The notes under the pieces: model-generated
Told to the model about the DNA's origin: nothing
Databases searched by the model: none
The model's input: the letters and a program-made list of their open reading frames with translations, nothing else
Position numbers and translations under genes: made by a program
Shown: positions 35,945 to 47,900 of the stretch, piece after piece
Position numbering within the stretch: position 1 is the stretch's first letter
Layout of the letters: each line of letters begins with the position of its first letter
DNA from: Stictocephala bisonia
Taxonomy: Eukaryota; Arthropoda; Insecta; Hemiptera; Membracidae
Direction of reading: 5' to 3'
DNA length: 64,000 nt
NCBI GenBank assembly: GCA_035578905.1
Contig: JAQJVL010002150.1
Location: forward strand, 1-64,000

Positions 35945-36132
35945 ATAAAGTAGTGTCCGAGTCCAGCCTAGAGTGGAAGATTTATTAATAATATTAACCT
36001 TCTACTGTACTGGTTCCCACTTACTCTGTCTGAATAGGGTCCCCACACAGATCAGTAGTCTATGGCTAATAAGCAGAATAAGGCTAAGAAGAATACCGGC
36101 CTCTCCACTGTCAGAAAAAGAAAAAAAAATCA
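35945..36132 (+). mobile_element. tRNA-derived SINE, 5'-truncated copy
   Basis: Matches the body of the SINE at 16171-16400: GGAAGATTTATTAATAATAT, CCACTTACTCTGTCTGAATA, CACAGATCAGTAGTCTATGG, GCAGAATAAGGCTAAGAAG, then an A-rich tail. The tRNA head is missing apart from AGTCCAGCCTAGAGTGG. Confidence 0.75.
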
Positions 36133-36379
36133 AAATAAGCAGTATCACTCAATACGACACCAACGGGAAACATTAAAAGTGTAGTTAAACCAGCTGATTT
36201 ATTAAGTCAGCCATTACTTATCATAATCGTACTTTTGTTTATTATTATGTTGTATAAGAGTAAATCGTAATTAGCCTACAAAATAAAAAAAGGTCAGCTT
36301 ATTTTTTTTACATTCAATAGCCCTTACTACTTACCCATTACATTATTCATTGTTATCTTCACTATATCTCATTGGTAAA

Positions 36380-37322
36380 CAGGGTGTTACAAAAAGATGG
36401 GGCTGGCTATGCATTTGCAGATTCTATGTGTGATTTAATGATAAAAATGAAGGATGATAATTTTTTCAATTTCCACTTTGTTTAGCAGCTAGACGCCATT
36501 TTGTTTTTTTTTATAAAAAAATTTATCTCTTTGTTGTTATCTATACGATGTTTACGAAACTCGGTGAATGGGTTCATGTTTGATGGTAGAATTTGATAAC
36601 GAAATATTTTTTTAAATTATGTTGATTATTTTCTAAATTTATCTCGATTATTTTTAAAATTACGGCCTTTTCTTTTTATTTTAACACATATCTAAAAACC
36701 ACTGGTTTTATACAAATTTTGTAAGTCACAAAACAGTTGTTAAATATCTTTACCTATCCAATGATACCTCATTTGTAAAAATCAGTTAAAGAATAAAAAT
36801 TTTATTAACTAAAATTAATTCACATGCAAACTAAATAGCTACTAATTTGACAGTATTTGAACTGCATTTAAATTAATTTTAGTTCATAAAATTGTTATTT
36901 CTTAACAGATTTATACAAATGAGGTATCATTGGAAAGGTAAAGATATTTAACAACTGTTTTATGTTTTAACCACTTTTTATAAAACTTTTTTTTTTTTTT
37001 TTTTTAATATTTGTTACAATAAAAACAAAATAGACGTAATTTTGAAAATAATCAAGATAAATTTAGAAAATAATCCAGATAGTTTAGAAATATTTTTTAT
37101 CAAGTACTACCTTCCAACGTGAACCCATTTATTGAGTTTGGTAACAATCGTGAAGATAACAATAAAGATATAAATTTTTTTATGAAAAAAAAAATAAAAA
37201 CAAAATTGAGTCTAACTGTTAAAAAAAGCGGAAATTGAAAAAAATTTTTTCTTCATTTGTAGCTGGAATCATACATAAAATCTAAAAGTACATAGCCAGC
37301 CCCGCGTTTTTGTAACAAACTG
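36380..37322. mobile_element. Foldback element, arms about 440 bp
   Basis: The left end is CAGGGTGTTACAAAAAGATG then GGGCTGGCTATG. The right end is CATAGCCAGCCCCGCGTTTT then TGTAACAAACTG, its complement with a few substitutions. Complementarity extends inward nearly to the middle: TCAATTTCCACTTTG with GCGGAAATTGAAA, and AACAGTTGTTAAATATCTTT with AAAGATATTTAACAACTGTT. The CAGGGTG end is typical of Tc1/mariner-like MITEs, but no clear TA duplication is seen. Non-coding. Confidence 0.85.
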
Positions 37323-37329
37323 GATTTAT

Positions 37330-38265
37330 GCTCCCTCCGAACTACGTACCACATAAAGATTATTACGTACCTTGAACCGAAGCTATCCTGGTATGTTGAT
37401 GGTTGTTCGTATAATGAAACCGCTATTAGAGAGCAAGAAATTTACAAAGCGTCTTCCTAAATTCAGCTATTAAACTTATTCAATTTAGACAACGACAATA
37501 GTAAAAAGTGGCTCGATGTTAATCAGTTACCAAAGTTTCGAAAAGAAACCACACTGCTGGAATTTTTCCAAATTTCTTTTTTGCTAAAAGCATTTGAAAT
37601 TTGTTCAACACGTCTGAGTCATTGAAGTAAACATAAGGATCGTGTTTGCCTGGATTACAAGGCTACTTAGTGAGGAGCTTTACCGAGTTGGTCGTTGTCG
37701 ATTAGGACGGTGTGTACACCTTATTAAAGCGTATCCTTAGGCTTTAATGGCCTGTGAAACATGATTAGTGCTTTAGGTGTTACTCTGAAAACGAGTAAAC
37801 CTAGTTAGTATAATATTGTACACTAGTATCGAAGATTAACTAAACTTCATATTTTGTAAGTATTTCGGACCTTAATTAACGTTTTCTAACTTTAGTTCTT
37901 TTTCTAAAGGCAAGTGCATACTTTTATTGGTTTACTAATGTGAATTTACTTTACGTTCATGTTTACTCATGCAAATACAATTATATAAATATTATAGTGC
38001 CACGCTTACTGAATACTTACGAGATTATTGTTTACTTCTAACATACGGTTCATATTCGTTTAAAATAGTTTTATTTGTATTGTTAGCAACACAATTCCAT
38101 TTCCAGTGTTCTATAAGACACGATACTCTTCACACCATGATATTCCATAGCAAGTAATTATTGAAACACTTTGTTTATCAATATAAGTCTTAAGACTACG
38201 TAGTTTCAAAACACGTTGAGGGTGGTAACGTTCATTATTACTCATAAATGTCACGCATATTTTCC
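37330..38265. other. Intergenic sequence, nothing recognised
   Basis: No exon, ORF of note or repeat similarity was recognised. Confidence 0.4.
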
Positions 38266-38269
38266 AGTT

Positions 38270-39200
38270 ATTCTTTCGACTAATGTGATGCGAAATGTAA
38301 TTAAATGAAATAAGATGCGATCTGATGAGATAGTAAGGGATGGGTTGATGTAATGTGATAGGATGTGATGTGAAATGTTATTATTTTATTTGATTTGAGT
38401 TAATTCTACGTGAAATGTTATGATAAGAAATTATATGATACAACATGACATAGTATGATCACATAGTAAAATATCATTTGATTCAGTTCGATTTTACTTG
38501 GGTCGATTCCATTCGGTTTGATTTGATATGGTATGATGTAATGCGATGTGAGATGGGAAGAGACGAGACGATGTGGCATGATGTTGAATGAGAGGAGAAG
38601 AGACGAGACGAGATGAATTGGGATGAGATGGGACGAGACCAGATGAGGTGGGTGAGATGAGGAGAGTCGGAACGAGACAAGATGAGGGGATATGAGATGA
38701 TACGGGATGAAATGTAATTAAATGAAATGAAAAAGGTTTTATTTATCGAGGCAAAGTTAGGACCATTAGGTCCTCTCTTACACTTAACCTCATTGAGAGG
38801 GATGGAGATGAGGAGATTTGAAACGAGACAAGACGAGGTGAGATGAGGTCGGATGAGATGAGACGAAATGAGGAGAGACAAGACTGGAAGATACAAGGGG
38901 AGATGAGGTGGAATGAGATGAGACGAGACGATACGAGGTGGAATGAGATGAGGAGTGATGAGACAATAAGACACGATACGAGATGATATGAGATGAAATG
39001 AGATGAGGTGGGATACGATGAGACAAGACAAGATGAAGAGAGACGAGACGATACGACACGATACGAGATGAGATGAAATGAGATGAGGTGGGATACGATG
39101 AGACAAGACGATATGAAGATAGAGACGACTCGACACGAGATGAAATAAGATAAGACGAGAAGATACGATGCAAAACAATAAAAGACGAGACGAGGCAAGA
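38270..39200. repeat. Purine-rich pentameric array (GATGA/GACGA type)
   Basis: One strand is almost all G and A with regular T or C: GAGATGAGACGAGACGATAC and variants. It is degenerate at the left (GATGCGAAATG, ATGTGATAGG) and regular at the right. Minus-strand open frames of 127-244 codons (Ser, His, Leu, Ile, Val only) result from the biased composition. The array is interrupted at 38735-38800 by a repeat fragment. Confidence 0.9.
38733..38802 (-). mobile_element. SINE/LINE 3'-tail fragment inside the purine array
   Basis: AAAGGTTTTATTTATCGAGG, AGTTAGGACCATTAGGTCCT and TTACACTTAACCTC match the 3' tail shared by the 5S-like SINE copies (GTTAGGGCTAAG, AACACTTAACC) and by the piece at 55535-55607. 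Confidence 0.65.
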
Positions 39201-40805
39201 ATTGTTTCTTTAAACAATTAAATCTTTAAGCTGTTTTAATTTGAATTTCCCCATATTTCTTATTGCTTCCTAAATGGAAACAGGTTCTTAGTTGTTATTT
39301 GTGAAAGAATAATAGTACCTACATGCTGAGTCCTTAGTAAATCCCTCTGGACTGAGAATGGTATACAAGATTTACCGAAATAAATACCATATCAATGCTT
39401 ATTTTGTACTTATAATACGTTTTTTGTTTTATGGATTATTTTTTTAATTGAAGTCTAAACATTTAACTAAACAATATTGATGAATAATCGAATCATTCAT
39501 CATTCATCCATCATTCTTCCAAAAACGTTTCACCGTAGCAAACCTTATTTTGCAATAATCTTAATTATTTATATTTTCTAACAAATCTAAATAATTTTAT
39601 TACAACGTGTACATTTTACAAACCTTTATAATGATATTTCAAAAGCCCAACATGTTGGTAACAAATCGATTTGCAACACTCTTGAGCCACTCAATATCAA
39701 GGTCAGTGTTGTTGAGATAAGTCGATATTAGGCTTCGTGAACAGTTAATAACTAAATGTTCATCCGAATCACGTGATTTTATGCAATCACACCTGATAGT
39801 ATTTGGCACAAACAAGTGACGCAATGAACGTTCAGAAGTCTTGATAGCGTACTTAAGGCACTTTTAACTCGTTTCGATTTCCCAACAGCCTTAGATTAAA
39901 ATTAATAAATATCAATATGCAGGAAGGTGTTAAAATTTTAATATGATGTTATAATTGAATACATATTAATTTTATATTAACTATTGCAAACGGTTTTGAA
40001 CTTATGAACATTTCAACATTCTGAACAGATCGAACCAGAGTTATTAAAGTTTATAAACATTAAATGGTGCATACTTGTCCTTATCTACTAATAGTTTTCT
40101 ACAATGATTTCCATTGAACAGCCCTCTCTACCTCAAGTGGAAACCTCTTGTCTACCTACACTTGTCTGCCGACAGTTATCTACCGGCACACTTCTCTACT
40201 TATCTACTTACAAGCTATCATTTTCAATGGATCTGATACTTTTATAATTGCTTTGTTATTTATTATTTGTAAATATATTTTGTAGAAGCTATGAACATTA
40301 TTAATTCATTAATATTATTTCACCCCCCCCCCGTGATGTGAATTTAACATTTAATGTACTATAAGTAAATATTAAATAACAAATATCTACTAAAACTAAG
40401 TTTATTACTTTAACATGGTAATTTGTCCTTAAAAGACCTTTTACTTTTCATATACTATCAGTAAGATTTCATAATGATTACCTTCTTATTATAACTAATT
40501 TTAAAACTATTAGCAATATAATTTTATTTTCTTGCGGAAATACTCATGTAAATGGATATTCAATTCCTTAATTAAAAATGTATTACACTAATAATGTGTA
40601 TTATAAAATTATAAAACTGTAAGTATTTCAATTTTGTGGATAACTTTAGCATAACATTGTTAAAATTATAACAAAATTATTTTATATTAATTAATACAAA
40701 ACTACCCACACGTGGTTATTTATACTAATGAGCAGATAATATATTTATTATTATTTATTTACAATACTGAGCAAATAATAGATATATTTAATAAATTATT
40801 AAACC
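39200..40805. other. AT-rich intergenic sequence, possible LINE tail at 39639-39824
   Basis: The minus-strand frame at 39639-39824 contains IRCDCIKSRDSDEHLVINC, a C-x-C...H...C arrangement similar to the zinc-finger tail of LINE ORF2 proteins. It is too short to assign. A CATTCATCATTCATCCATCA run lies at about 39497, and a poly(C) run lies at 40322-40331. Nothing else was recognised. Confidence 0.35.
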
Positions 40806-40810
40806 TTAAG

Positions 40811-41222
40811 TGTCTGCAGAGGCTGTCGGTCATGTTGGTTTTAATCCCAAAAGAACAACGTTATTTGCGAATCTCTATTTTTTCGTAATTTATTGACCAA
40901 AAGTTGTGTAGGATGTTTAATTTTAAACATTATCATATTGCACATTGAGTTTGCTTTTGATATTTTGATTACATACACCTAGTTTGAAAAACAGACGAAA
41001 ATAAGAACGTCAAACTACATATTTTTTCCATAAAAGAAATTAGAAATTTGCAATGAAATTCCAACGTACAATTACTGTAAATTCTTGATGAAGTATAATT
41101 TGTTTGGAAAATATACGTTTGAAAATAATTGTTCAGTTTGGATACGCGTGATCGTATGTCCGGTTCGAAAATGATATTGTTCTTATGGGATTAAAACCAA
41201 CATGGCCGACAGCCTCCGCAGA
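40811..41222. mobile_element. Foldback element, terminal arms about 60 bp
   Basis: The left arm TGCAGAGGCTGTCGGTCATG then TTGGTTTTAATCCCAAAAGA is mirrored by TCTTATGGGATTAAAACCAA then CATGGCCGACAGCCTCCGCA on the right. Just outside the right arm, AGCCTCTGCAGAACCAACGT repeats part of the arm in direct orientation. Non-coding. Confidence 0.8.
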
Positions 41223-41289
41223 ACCAACATGGACAACAGCCTCTGCAGAACCAACGTGGCCGTTACAGGTTACCTATGGTACATATCAA

Positions 41290-41525
41290 ACTGGCGTATG
41301 ATTCACAGATATAAAAAGTGTATAAATCCAGTATATTGTTCGCCCGTTGAATGGTAACACAGACTCTCATTGGCTGCTATCGTGATATCTATTAGCTGCC
41401 TTAATTAAGCCCTTCCTTACCACGTATTTAGAAACCATAGAGAATATTTGTACCAAGTTTTATGGTCCAAAAACGTTTGAGAGACCATGATCAGTCAGTC
41501 AGTAGTATTTGGCTTTTATATATTG
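41290..41525 (+). repeat. Probable degraded transposon end
   Basis: Contains ACCAAGTTTTATGGTCCAAA, GTTTGAGAGACCATGATCAG and TCAGTCAGTAGTATTTGGC. This sequence style recurs at element termini in insect genomes, but no partner copy is present in the window. Confidence 0.3.
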
Positions 41526-41830
41526 TATAAATCTATATTTTTACACAGCTTATAGTCTTGTTTTCAATGTTATATTTGTATATAAAAAGGGTTATTTACT
41601 TAAAACTTCAAAAAGAATCTGATACGGAATTAAGAAGTATTTGTCAATTTCACAGCAGATGAGTCTAGAAAACAGCGTTAGCAAATTTTCTTACATTATC
41701 TAAATCCCGGATTAATATTATTATTTGACGTTTTTAAGTGTTTCCCTATCTCGGAGTGAATGGTATTAATGTCGATTCAAGAGGGAGATACACTCAAGTG
41801 TGGGCTGTGATAAGGGTTAGTAAGTTCATC

Positions 41831-41840
41831 TATATAAAGG
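41831..41840 (+). promoter_or_regulatory. TATA box of the SLC17-type gene
   Basis: TATATAAAGG lies 67 bp upstream of the proposed start codon. Transcription would then start near 41860-41866 and leave a 5' UTR of about 35 nt. The box is well matched and lies directly upstream of an exon that joins in phase to exon 2, which supports both. No Inr or DPE match is strong. Confidence 0.6.
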
Positions 41841-41897
41841 TATAGAAGGGCTTCTATAACATTCTCTACACGTAGTCTAGCACGTACAGACAGCACT

Positions 41898-41919
41898 ATG
41901 CACGAATCGTGGGCAAAAG
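41898..41919 (+). CDS. SLC17-type gene, exon 1 (start)
   Basis: ATG followed by codons for HESWAK and one extra base, then donor GTGAGT. Phase 1 fits exon 2, which needs two bases to complete a Val codon. The short exon is supported by the TATA box upstream and by frame agreement, not by homology. Confidence 0.65.
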
Positions 41920-44900
41920 GTGAGTCTAACATTGAAGTAACTTTATAATTTATTATTCAGTACAACTAAACGTCACACATCAAAATTTTTTACAATATAA
42001 GGACAAAATGCACAAATATATTACAATACAAGTACTAAATGCACATATATATTACAATATAAGCACAAAATGCACATATATTACAATATAAGCACAAAAT
42101 GCACATATATATTACAATACAAGTACAAAATGCACATATATATTACAATAGAAGTACAAAATGCACAAATATTATAGTGATCGATTTGGGTGAACCACGC
42201 TCACCTTCCTCATACCAGAGGGATTCATAAAAGTTGTAATATATTGTAATCAATTTGTGTTGTGTGACGTTTACTTGTACTGTATATGTACTAACACGTA
42301 TTGTGCTAATTAAAAAAAAACTAACTCATTATTGTTAATTTCGAAATTAAATATTGCTTTTTAAGGTTAGGTATTTACTGTGGAGAGACTGAGAATAGTT
42401 TTTTTAAATTTTAGTATCTGAAGAATAATTTATGTTTAACCTGATAAAAACATAATCAATTAAAAAAATGTTTATTGGTTTTAAGCTGTTTAGTAAATAT
42501 ATAATAATACAATATTAAAACAAAATAAATACACTTTTAATCTCATATATTAATTTATGATGATTAAAAATATTAATATAATAGAATTTATAAAATTAAT
42601 CGATGAAAAAACATACGCTGACTTATAACTGTTTTAATACTATTTCAGTTAAGTCATGCATCCTGAATTATATTTTTTGTCAAAATACTTTAATTTTTAT
42701 TGCTACGTTTTTATATTTAATTACATGGTTTCACAGAAGAACTCAGTCCATAACAGTCTCTATATAGATCTAATTACGAATGCTTACAAAAGTTACCTAT
42801 GAACAGTTTATATAAATCTAACTTATTTATATAACCTTATACTTATTTATGTAAACCAACGTAACCACTAATCAGAGTTACAAGGAAGTTTATTGATAAG
42901 TGTCCTAAACCTAGTTTATATCTTAATAACGGATAGATTTCCTGTATTGTTATTTATTTACTTTTTTTCACGTATGAGTGAAGATATTTGAACATTTCCT
43001 TTTTAGAAACAAAAACAATGTTTGAAATGTAAAAATCTTCATATGTACAGGGTTAATAAAAAGTTTGAAGATGGTTGACTATTGTTTAGCTCGTTACAGA
43101 TAAAGGTACAAAACTTTGCACATTGCTGCTGGACATAAAAAGCTATTTTACCATGTATTCAGTGATCCACTATCTTCGTAGGAGGACGGACCACTAGGAG
43201 TCGGAAGAAAATCTTAAACGTAAGCATAGTTCGGTATACATACCATTTTAAAGGTCTTAGCTAGTAGAACATCATACTACAAATTATACATCAAAGGGTT
43301 AATCCTGAACAAAATGCTGGTGCTCAAAAGTGTCAATACTGATCTTATGTTGAAGATTTTAAACCACCACCATTTTGTGACGAATATAGCCTTTGAAGTG
43401 TGGTTTGCGAAATTCTTCTATGCTTGACGACCAGCACTTTAAAAGTGTGTGCATATCAACCCATGCTTACACTAACACTTTTCTACTGATTCTTCATGGA
43501 CCGTTCCCATATAAGAATAGCAGGACACTGAATACATCTTAAAGTAGGTGTTTGTGTACAGAAATCATGTGTGAAGTGTTGTAGCTTCATCTGATACGGT
43601 TACAAAAAAATTAAGCCATTCTCAAACTTGCACATAAGAACAGTATTGAAACTTTCAAGGGCCACCATTTTGTTTAGGATTAACATTTTGAGCTCTAATT
43701 TGCGGTATGATGTTTTACTAAGACTTTTAAAATGGTATGCACATCGACCTATGCTTACGTTTATGTTTTTCTTCCGACTCCTAGAGGGCCGTCCCCCTAC
43801 GAAGGTAGTGGATCACTAAATACATGGTAAAATAGCTTTTTTTATGTCCAGCAGCAATTTGCAAAGTTATGTACCTTGATCTGTAACGGTTTAAACAATA
43901 TTCAACCATCTTAATACTTTTTATTAACCCTATATATCATCCATGCACAGTCACAATATTCCATTAACCTGTTATCAATCACTGTTGCAGTTCTGCTCTC
44001 CAGCATACCCCAGAGGTACATCATGACCCTCCTTGGGTTCTTGCTGACCATCATAGGGTCGACCATGAAGTACGCTATTGGAATTGCCATCACTGAGATG
44101 GTCGTTCCCCCCACGGAGATTGCCTTCCAAGTCCAGGATGACCCAAATATCTGCCCGTTTGCCAATTCTATTTCCGTTATAAACAATCGGACTCAGATGG
44201 TGAGCACATTTTGATTTATTACCTGTTGCTAAAATTATGTTTGCATTTGTATAGTTTGATTGCTTGGCAAGTGATAAATAAATGGAGCTGTTTGTTTCAG
44301 CAAGCTTCCAATTAAAATTTCCTTATTGATTTTGTTTAGCCATTCTTAAAAAGTTAATAGGTTTTTATTTTTAAAAAACTTATGTTTGGCAGTATTTTAA
44401 GTGTAAAATAAGGAGTTATGCATTAACAATATGGTGTTCATAAAACGCCTTTAACTTCAAGATATGATTGCTTAAAGAAAAACAAAGAAAAAATGTTCAT
44501 TGAAAATTTCTCCTAAAATGCTTGGTTTCCCATCCATCTGTCTGAATGTGTTTCTTTTTTTTTCATAATAATAATAATAAAACGACATTATTATTATTAT
44601 TTTATGAATGTTAAGAACATAATAATTAACAACAGTAAAATGTAGTGAATTAATTCAGAAATAAAAAGATACTAAAAGTTAAATTATTCTTGCAGCTTCA
44701 AAAAATTCACGTGGGTTGTGAGATGGATTTTCACAAGCCAGTTATGTAGAAGATTAAAAAATGTGTGCCCTTTCATTTGTTTAATGTGATGTGTTAAAAC
44801 ACTTTTGTATTAAACTTCCTATGAATGGTGATTTTTTTTGTGAGGAGTGGTCTGATGATTTGAAAAATGATAACTTTTTGAATTTTGGGTATTGTGGTTT

Positions 44901-47900
44901 TGTATTTTTTCATTACTTGGTAAATTAGTTATTTCTTCTACATGTAGAAGAATAGCCTTTATGTAGAGTGCAATAAATTTCCAGATTCTGAGATTCTTAA
45001 AGGCTTTTCGGCAACTGTCCCTTGGATGGAGACTAGTAAGAATGCTAATTGTTCTTTTTTGCAATAATAAAACTTTGTTTAGGTTTCTTTCAGAAGTGCT
45101 TCCCCATAGGGCGAGTCCATATCGGCTATGATATTTAGCCATTGTATAACACATTATTTATCATATCCTAATACTCAATAAAGATATTATCTTCAAAATC
45201 TGGTATATGTATGAGGAATAATTAAACATAATTTTGTATAGAGTATCAAGTTCCTACTTTGTACCATTTTAAAATGGCGGCTATTTTTAATTTTCCATAA
45301 TATCTTAAAAAATAAAAATGTTTCCATAAAACTACCTGACAAACAAAATTTTCAAAATTTGATTTCCTCAAATATGTTATAAAGTTTGTAAGGATCAGAT
45401 GGATAATAACTGATAAGTTGTAATTTGTTTAATACATGCCAACGTTGTGACAGTTTTATTCTATTAGCATGTATTTACTGTATTAAAAAAAATTAAACCT
45501 TATAAGTTATTTTCAGATCCTTACAATCCTTGTACCAAATGTTAGGATATACAATTTTGCTATTTTGTTTGTCTAGTAGTTTTTTGAAAAATTCGTACTT
45601 TTTAAGATAATAAGCTTTTATAAGAATATATTTATTTTCTTAATATCCACTTATAAAAAAAAACATCATTGAAAGAAATTTAGGCCCTCTGAAGGCAAAG
45701 CCTGTGTAGAGGTACCAACATTAAAGTTAAATTCAAAAATTGCGCACAAAAATTTCAAATTAATTACGAGGCGTGTTTTTAAAGTAAGTACCGTTTTTAA
45801 ATTATGCCGCCGCAGCGCTGCGGTCGCCGTTTAGCGCATGCGCGCCGTGTAGCCACATCTGTTGGGAAGCCATAGACGCCATTACGGAACCATCCGATCG
45901 AGTCTACATCCGTTTGCGTGATTTTAAAATGACTCCACCTATTGAGAATCCCGCCGACTGTAAAGTGCGTGCTGTAATACGGTTTCTCTGTGTTCAATGC
46001 TTCAAAGCAGTTGACATTCATCACCAAATCAGTGAAGTGTATGGTGAAACATTATGAGTGATGGAATGGTTCGGAAATGGGTTAGGGCCTTTAAAGATGG
46101 CCGTACAAACTTTCATGATGAGGAACGAAGTGTCATTACCCATCGGTAATGACTGAAGGTCGCGCACTTCGTTCCTCATCATGAAAGTTTGTACGGCCAT
46201 CTTTAAAGGCCCTAACCCATTTCCGAACCATTCCATCACTCATAATGTTTTCACCATACACTTCACTGATTTGGTGATGAATGTCAACTGCTTTGAAGCA
46301 TTGAACACAGAGAAACCGTATTACAGCACGCACTTTACAGTCGGCGGGATTCTCAATAGGTGGAGTCATTTTAAAATCACGCAAACGGATGTAGACTCGA
46401 TCGGATGGTTCCGTAATGGCGTCTGTGGCTTCCCAACAGATGTGGCTACACGGCGCGCATGCGCTAAACGGCGACCGCAGCGCTGCGGCGGCGTAATTTA
46501 AAAACGGTACTTACTTTAAAAACACGCCTCGTAAAATATAATCTAAAAGCTATGCATTTTTTCTCCTACTCAAGTAAATTGAAAACATAAAAACTATAGA
46601 GAAGATTATCTATGTTCTCATTAACCTGTTTTAAATTTCATTTTTAATAATTGTCAATTGTACACAAAATATGAAACAAGTTTAAACATTAGGCCTTCCT
46701 CTGCTGATTAAATAATTTAAACGTACAATTTTAAAATAAAATCGATATTTTCAAAACTTAAAAGTTTTTTTATTATGACAAAGTTTTATATTTTCTGGAA
46801 TTAGGTTATATATTCTAGGCCCCAAAAACTAATAGCATTTCATATACATATTGAAAAATATGGTTTTATTACTGAAACTATCTCAAATTTTCTTAATTTA
46901 CTTCTAATAGTATTAAATTTATACTATAGGAATAATTGCCACCTATTACATAAAACACTTCCAAAACTTGAATCACAAACCTTTTAAAACTAAAATATCC
47001 GCCATTTCGAAATGGTACAAAGTATGAACTTGATACTCTGTAGTAAATTAGGCCTTATTATTCCTCATACATGTACTGGGTTTGAAGATAATACCTTGAT
47101 GGGTTATTAAGATATGATAACTTATGTAAAATAAAATCACATTTAGACAGACAGAGCTCTATAAGCTCATAATACTCAATATTTTGAACATGAAGTAAAT
47201 TATTTCACTGTAAACATATATAAAAAGGTGGAAAATTTAACTATTTGTCCTATAATTATTTTACTATCGACAGTTTGATAATTTTAAGAATTTATAATTC
47301 GTCCAAGGATTGCTGAAATGTTTTTAGTTAATTTGTATAGTGTAAAAATATTTATTTATGTAGTATTATTAAAAAAAAGTGTAATTAGTCAATTTTATAA
47401 ATCAAATAAATTAATAATGAAAATAAATACTATTTAAATGGTTTCAATAAATAAAGATAATTAAAATTATACTAGATGAAGCTGCTCTGATTTGAAGGGC
47501 TCTACATTAAACGAAAACGAACTATAAAACTTGTTTAAAAAGCCAACAGTCTTGAGCAGGCTGGCTTATGCAGATTACTAAGTTCTAAATAATCCTGGTG
47601 GATTAAATTTTGTTTTCCTACTCGATAAAAAACAATCCAAACTATTTTGGTTTTGTGACTTATCTTAGTTTTAATTCGTGCTCTATTCATAAATTAATAT
47701 AAATATTTGAAAAGAAACCATATAATATATAAATTTGTATTTTAAATTTATACATAATTGAATGTGACAGTGTCATTAATAGAAGCCTCATCGGTGAAGT
47801 TAATTAAAATAAATAGTTAAATTGACATCCTGTTTTAAATACATTTTTTTTTATAAAACTACAAAAAAAACTAATTTTTGTAAATAAGTAATTTATGTTT

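Larger units (their letters stand above)
45767..46531. mobile_element. Palindromic mariner derivative
   Basis: The element starts CGAGGCGTGTTTTTAAAGTA and ends with the complement, with TA on both sides (45765-45766 and 46532-46533). Both halves are the same mariner 5' end facing each other, about 370 bp per arm and nearly identical, meeting near 46140-46160. Each arm begins with the TIR and runs into the first codons of a mariner transposase, but the catalytic DD(D) part is absent from both. The arms differ by, for example, one missing A near 46048 in the left copy. Confidence 0.9.
45155..47125. mobile_element. Older foldback element in intron 2, carrying nested inserts
   Basis: The outer left arm (45160-45290) has ATGTATGAGGAATAATTAAA, GAGTATCAAGTTCCTACTTT and GTACCATTTTAAAATGGCGG. 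Its complement lies at about 46990-47120: CCGCCATTTCGAAATGGTAC, AAAGTATGAACTTGATACTC and ATTATTCCTCATACATGTAC. A second inner palindrome lies at 45345-45595 (CTGACAAACAAAATTTTCAA with TTTGTTTGTCTAG; TGTAAGGATC with GATCCTTACA). The mariner palindrome (45767-46531) is inserted between the arms. Non-coding. Its ends are not precise. Confidence 0.75.

Noticed and set aside
38483..39217. 244-codon Ser/His/Leu-rich frame
   Set aside because: Caused by the purine-rich pentamer array; no start context, domain or homologue type.
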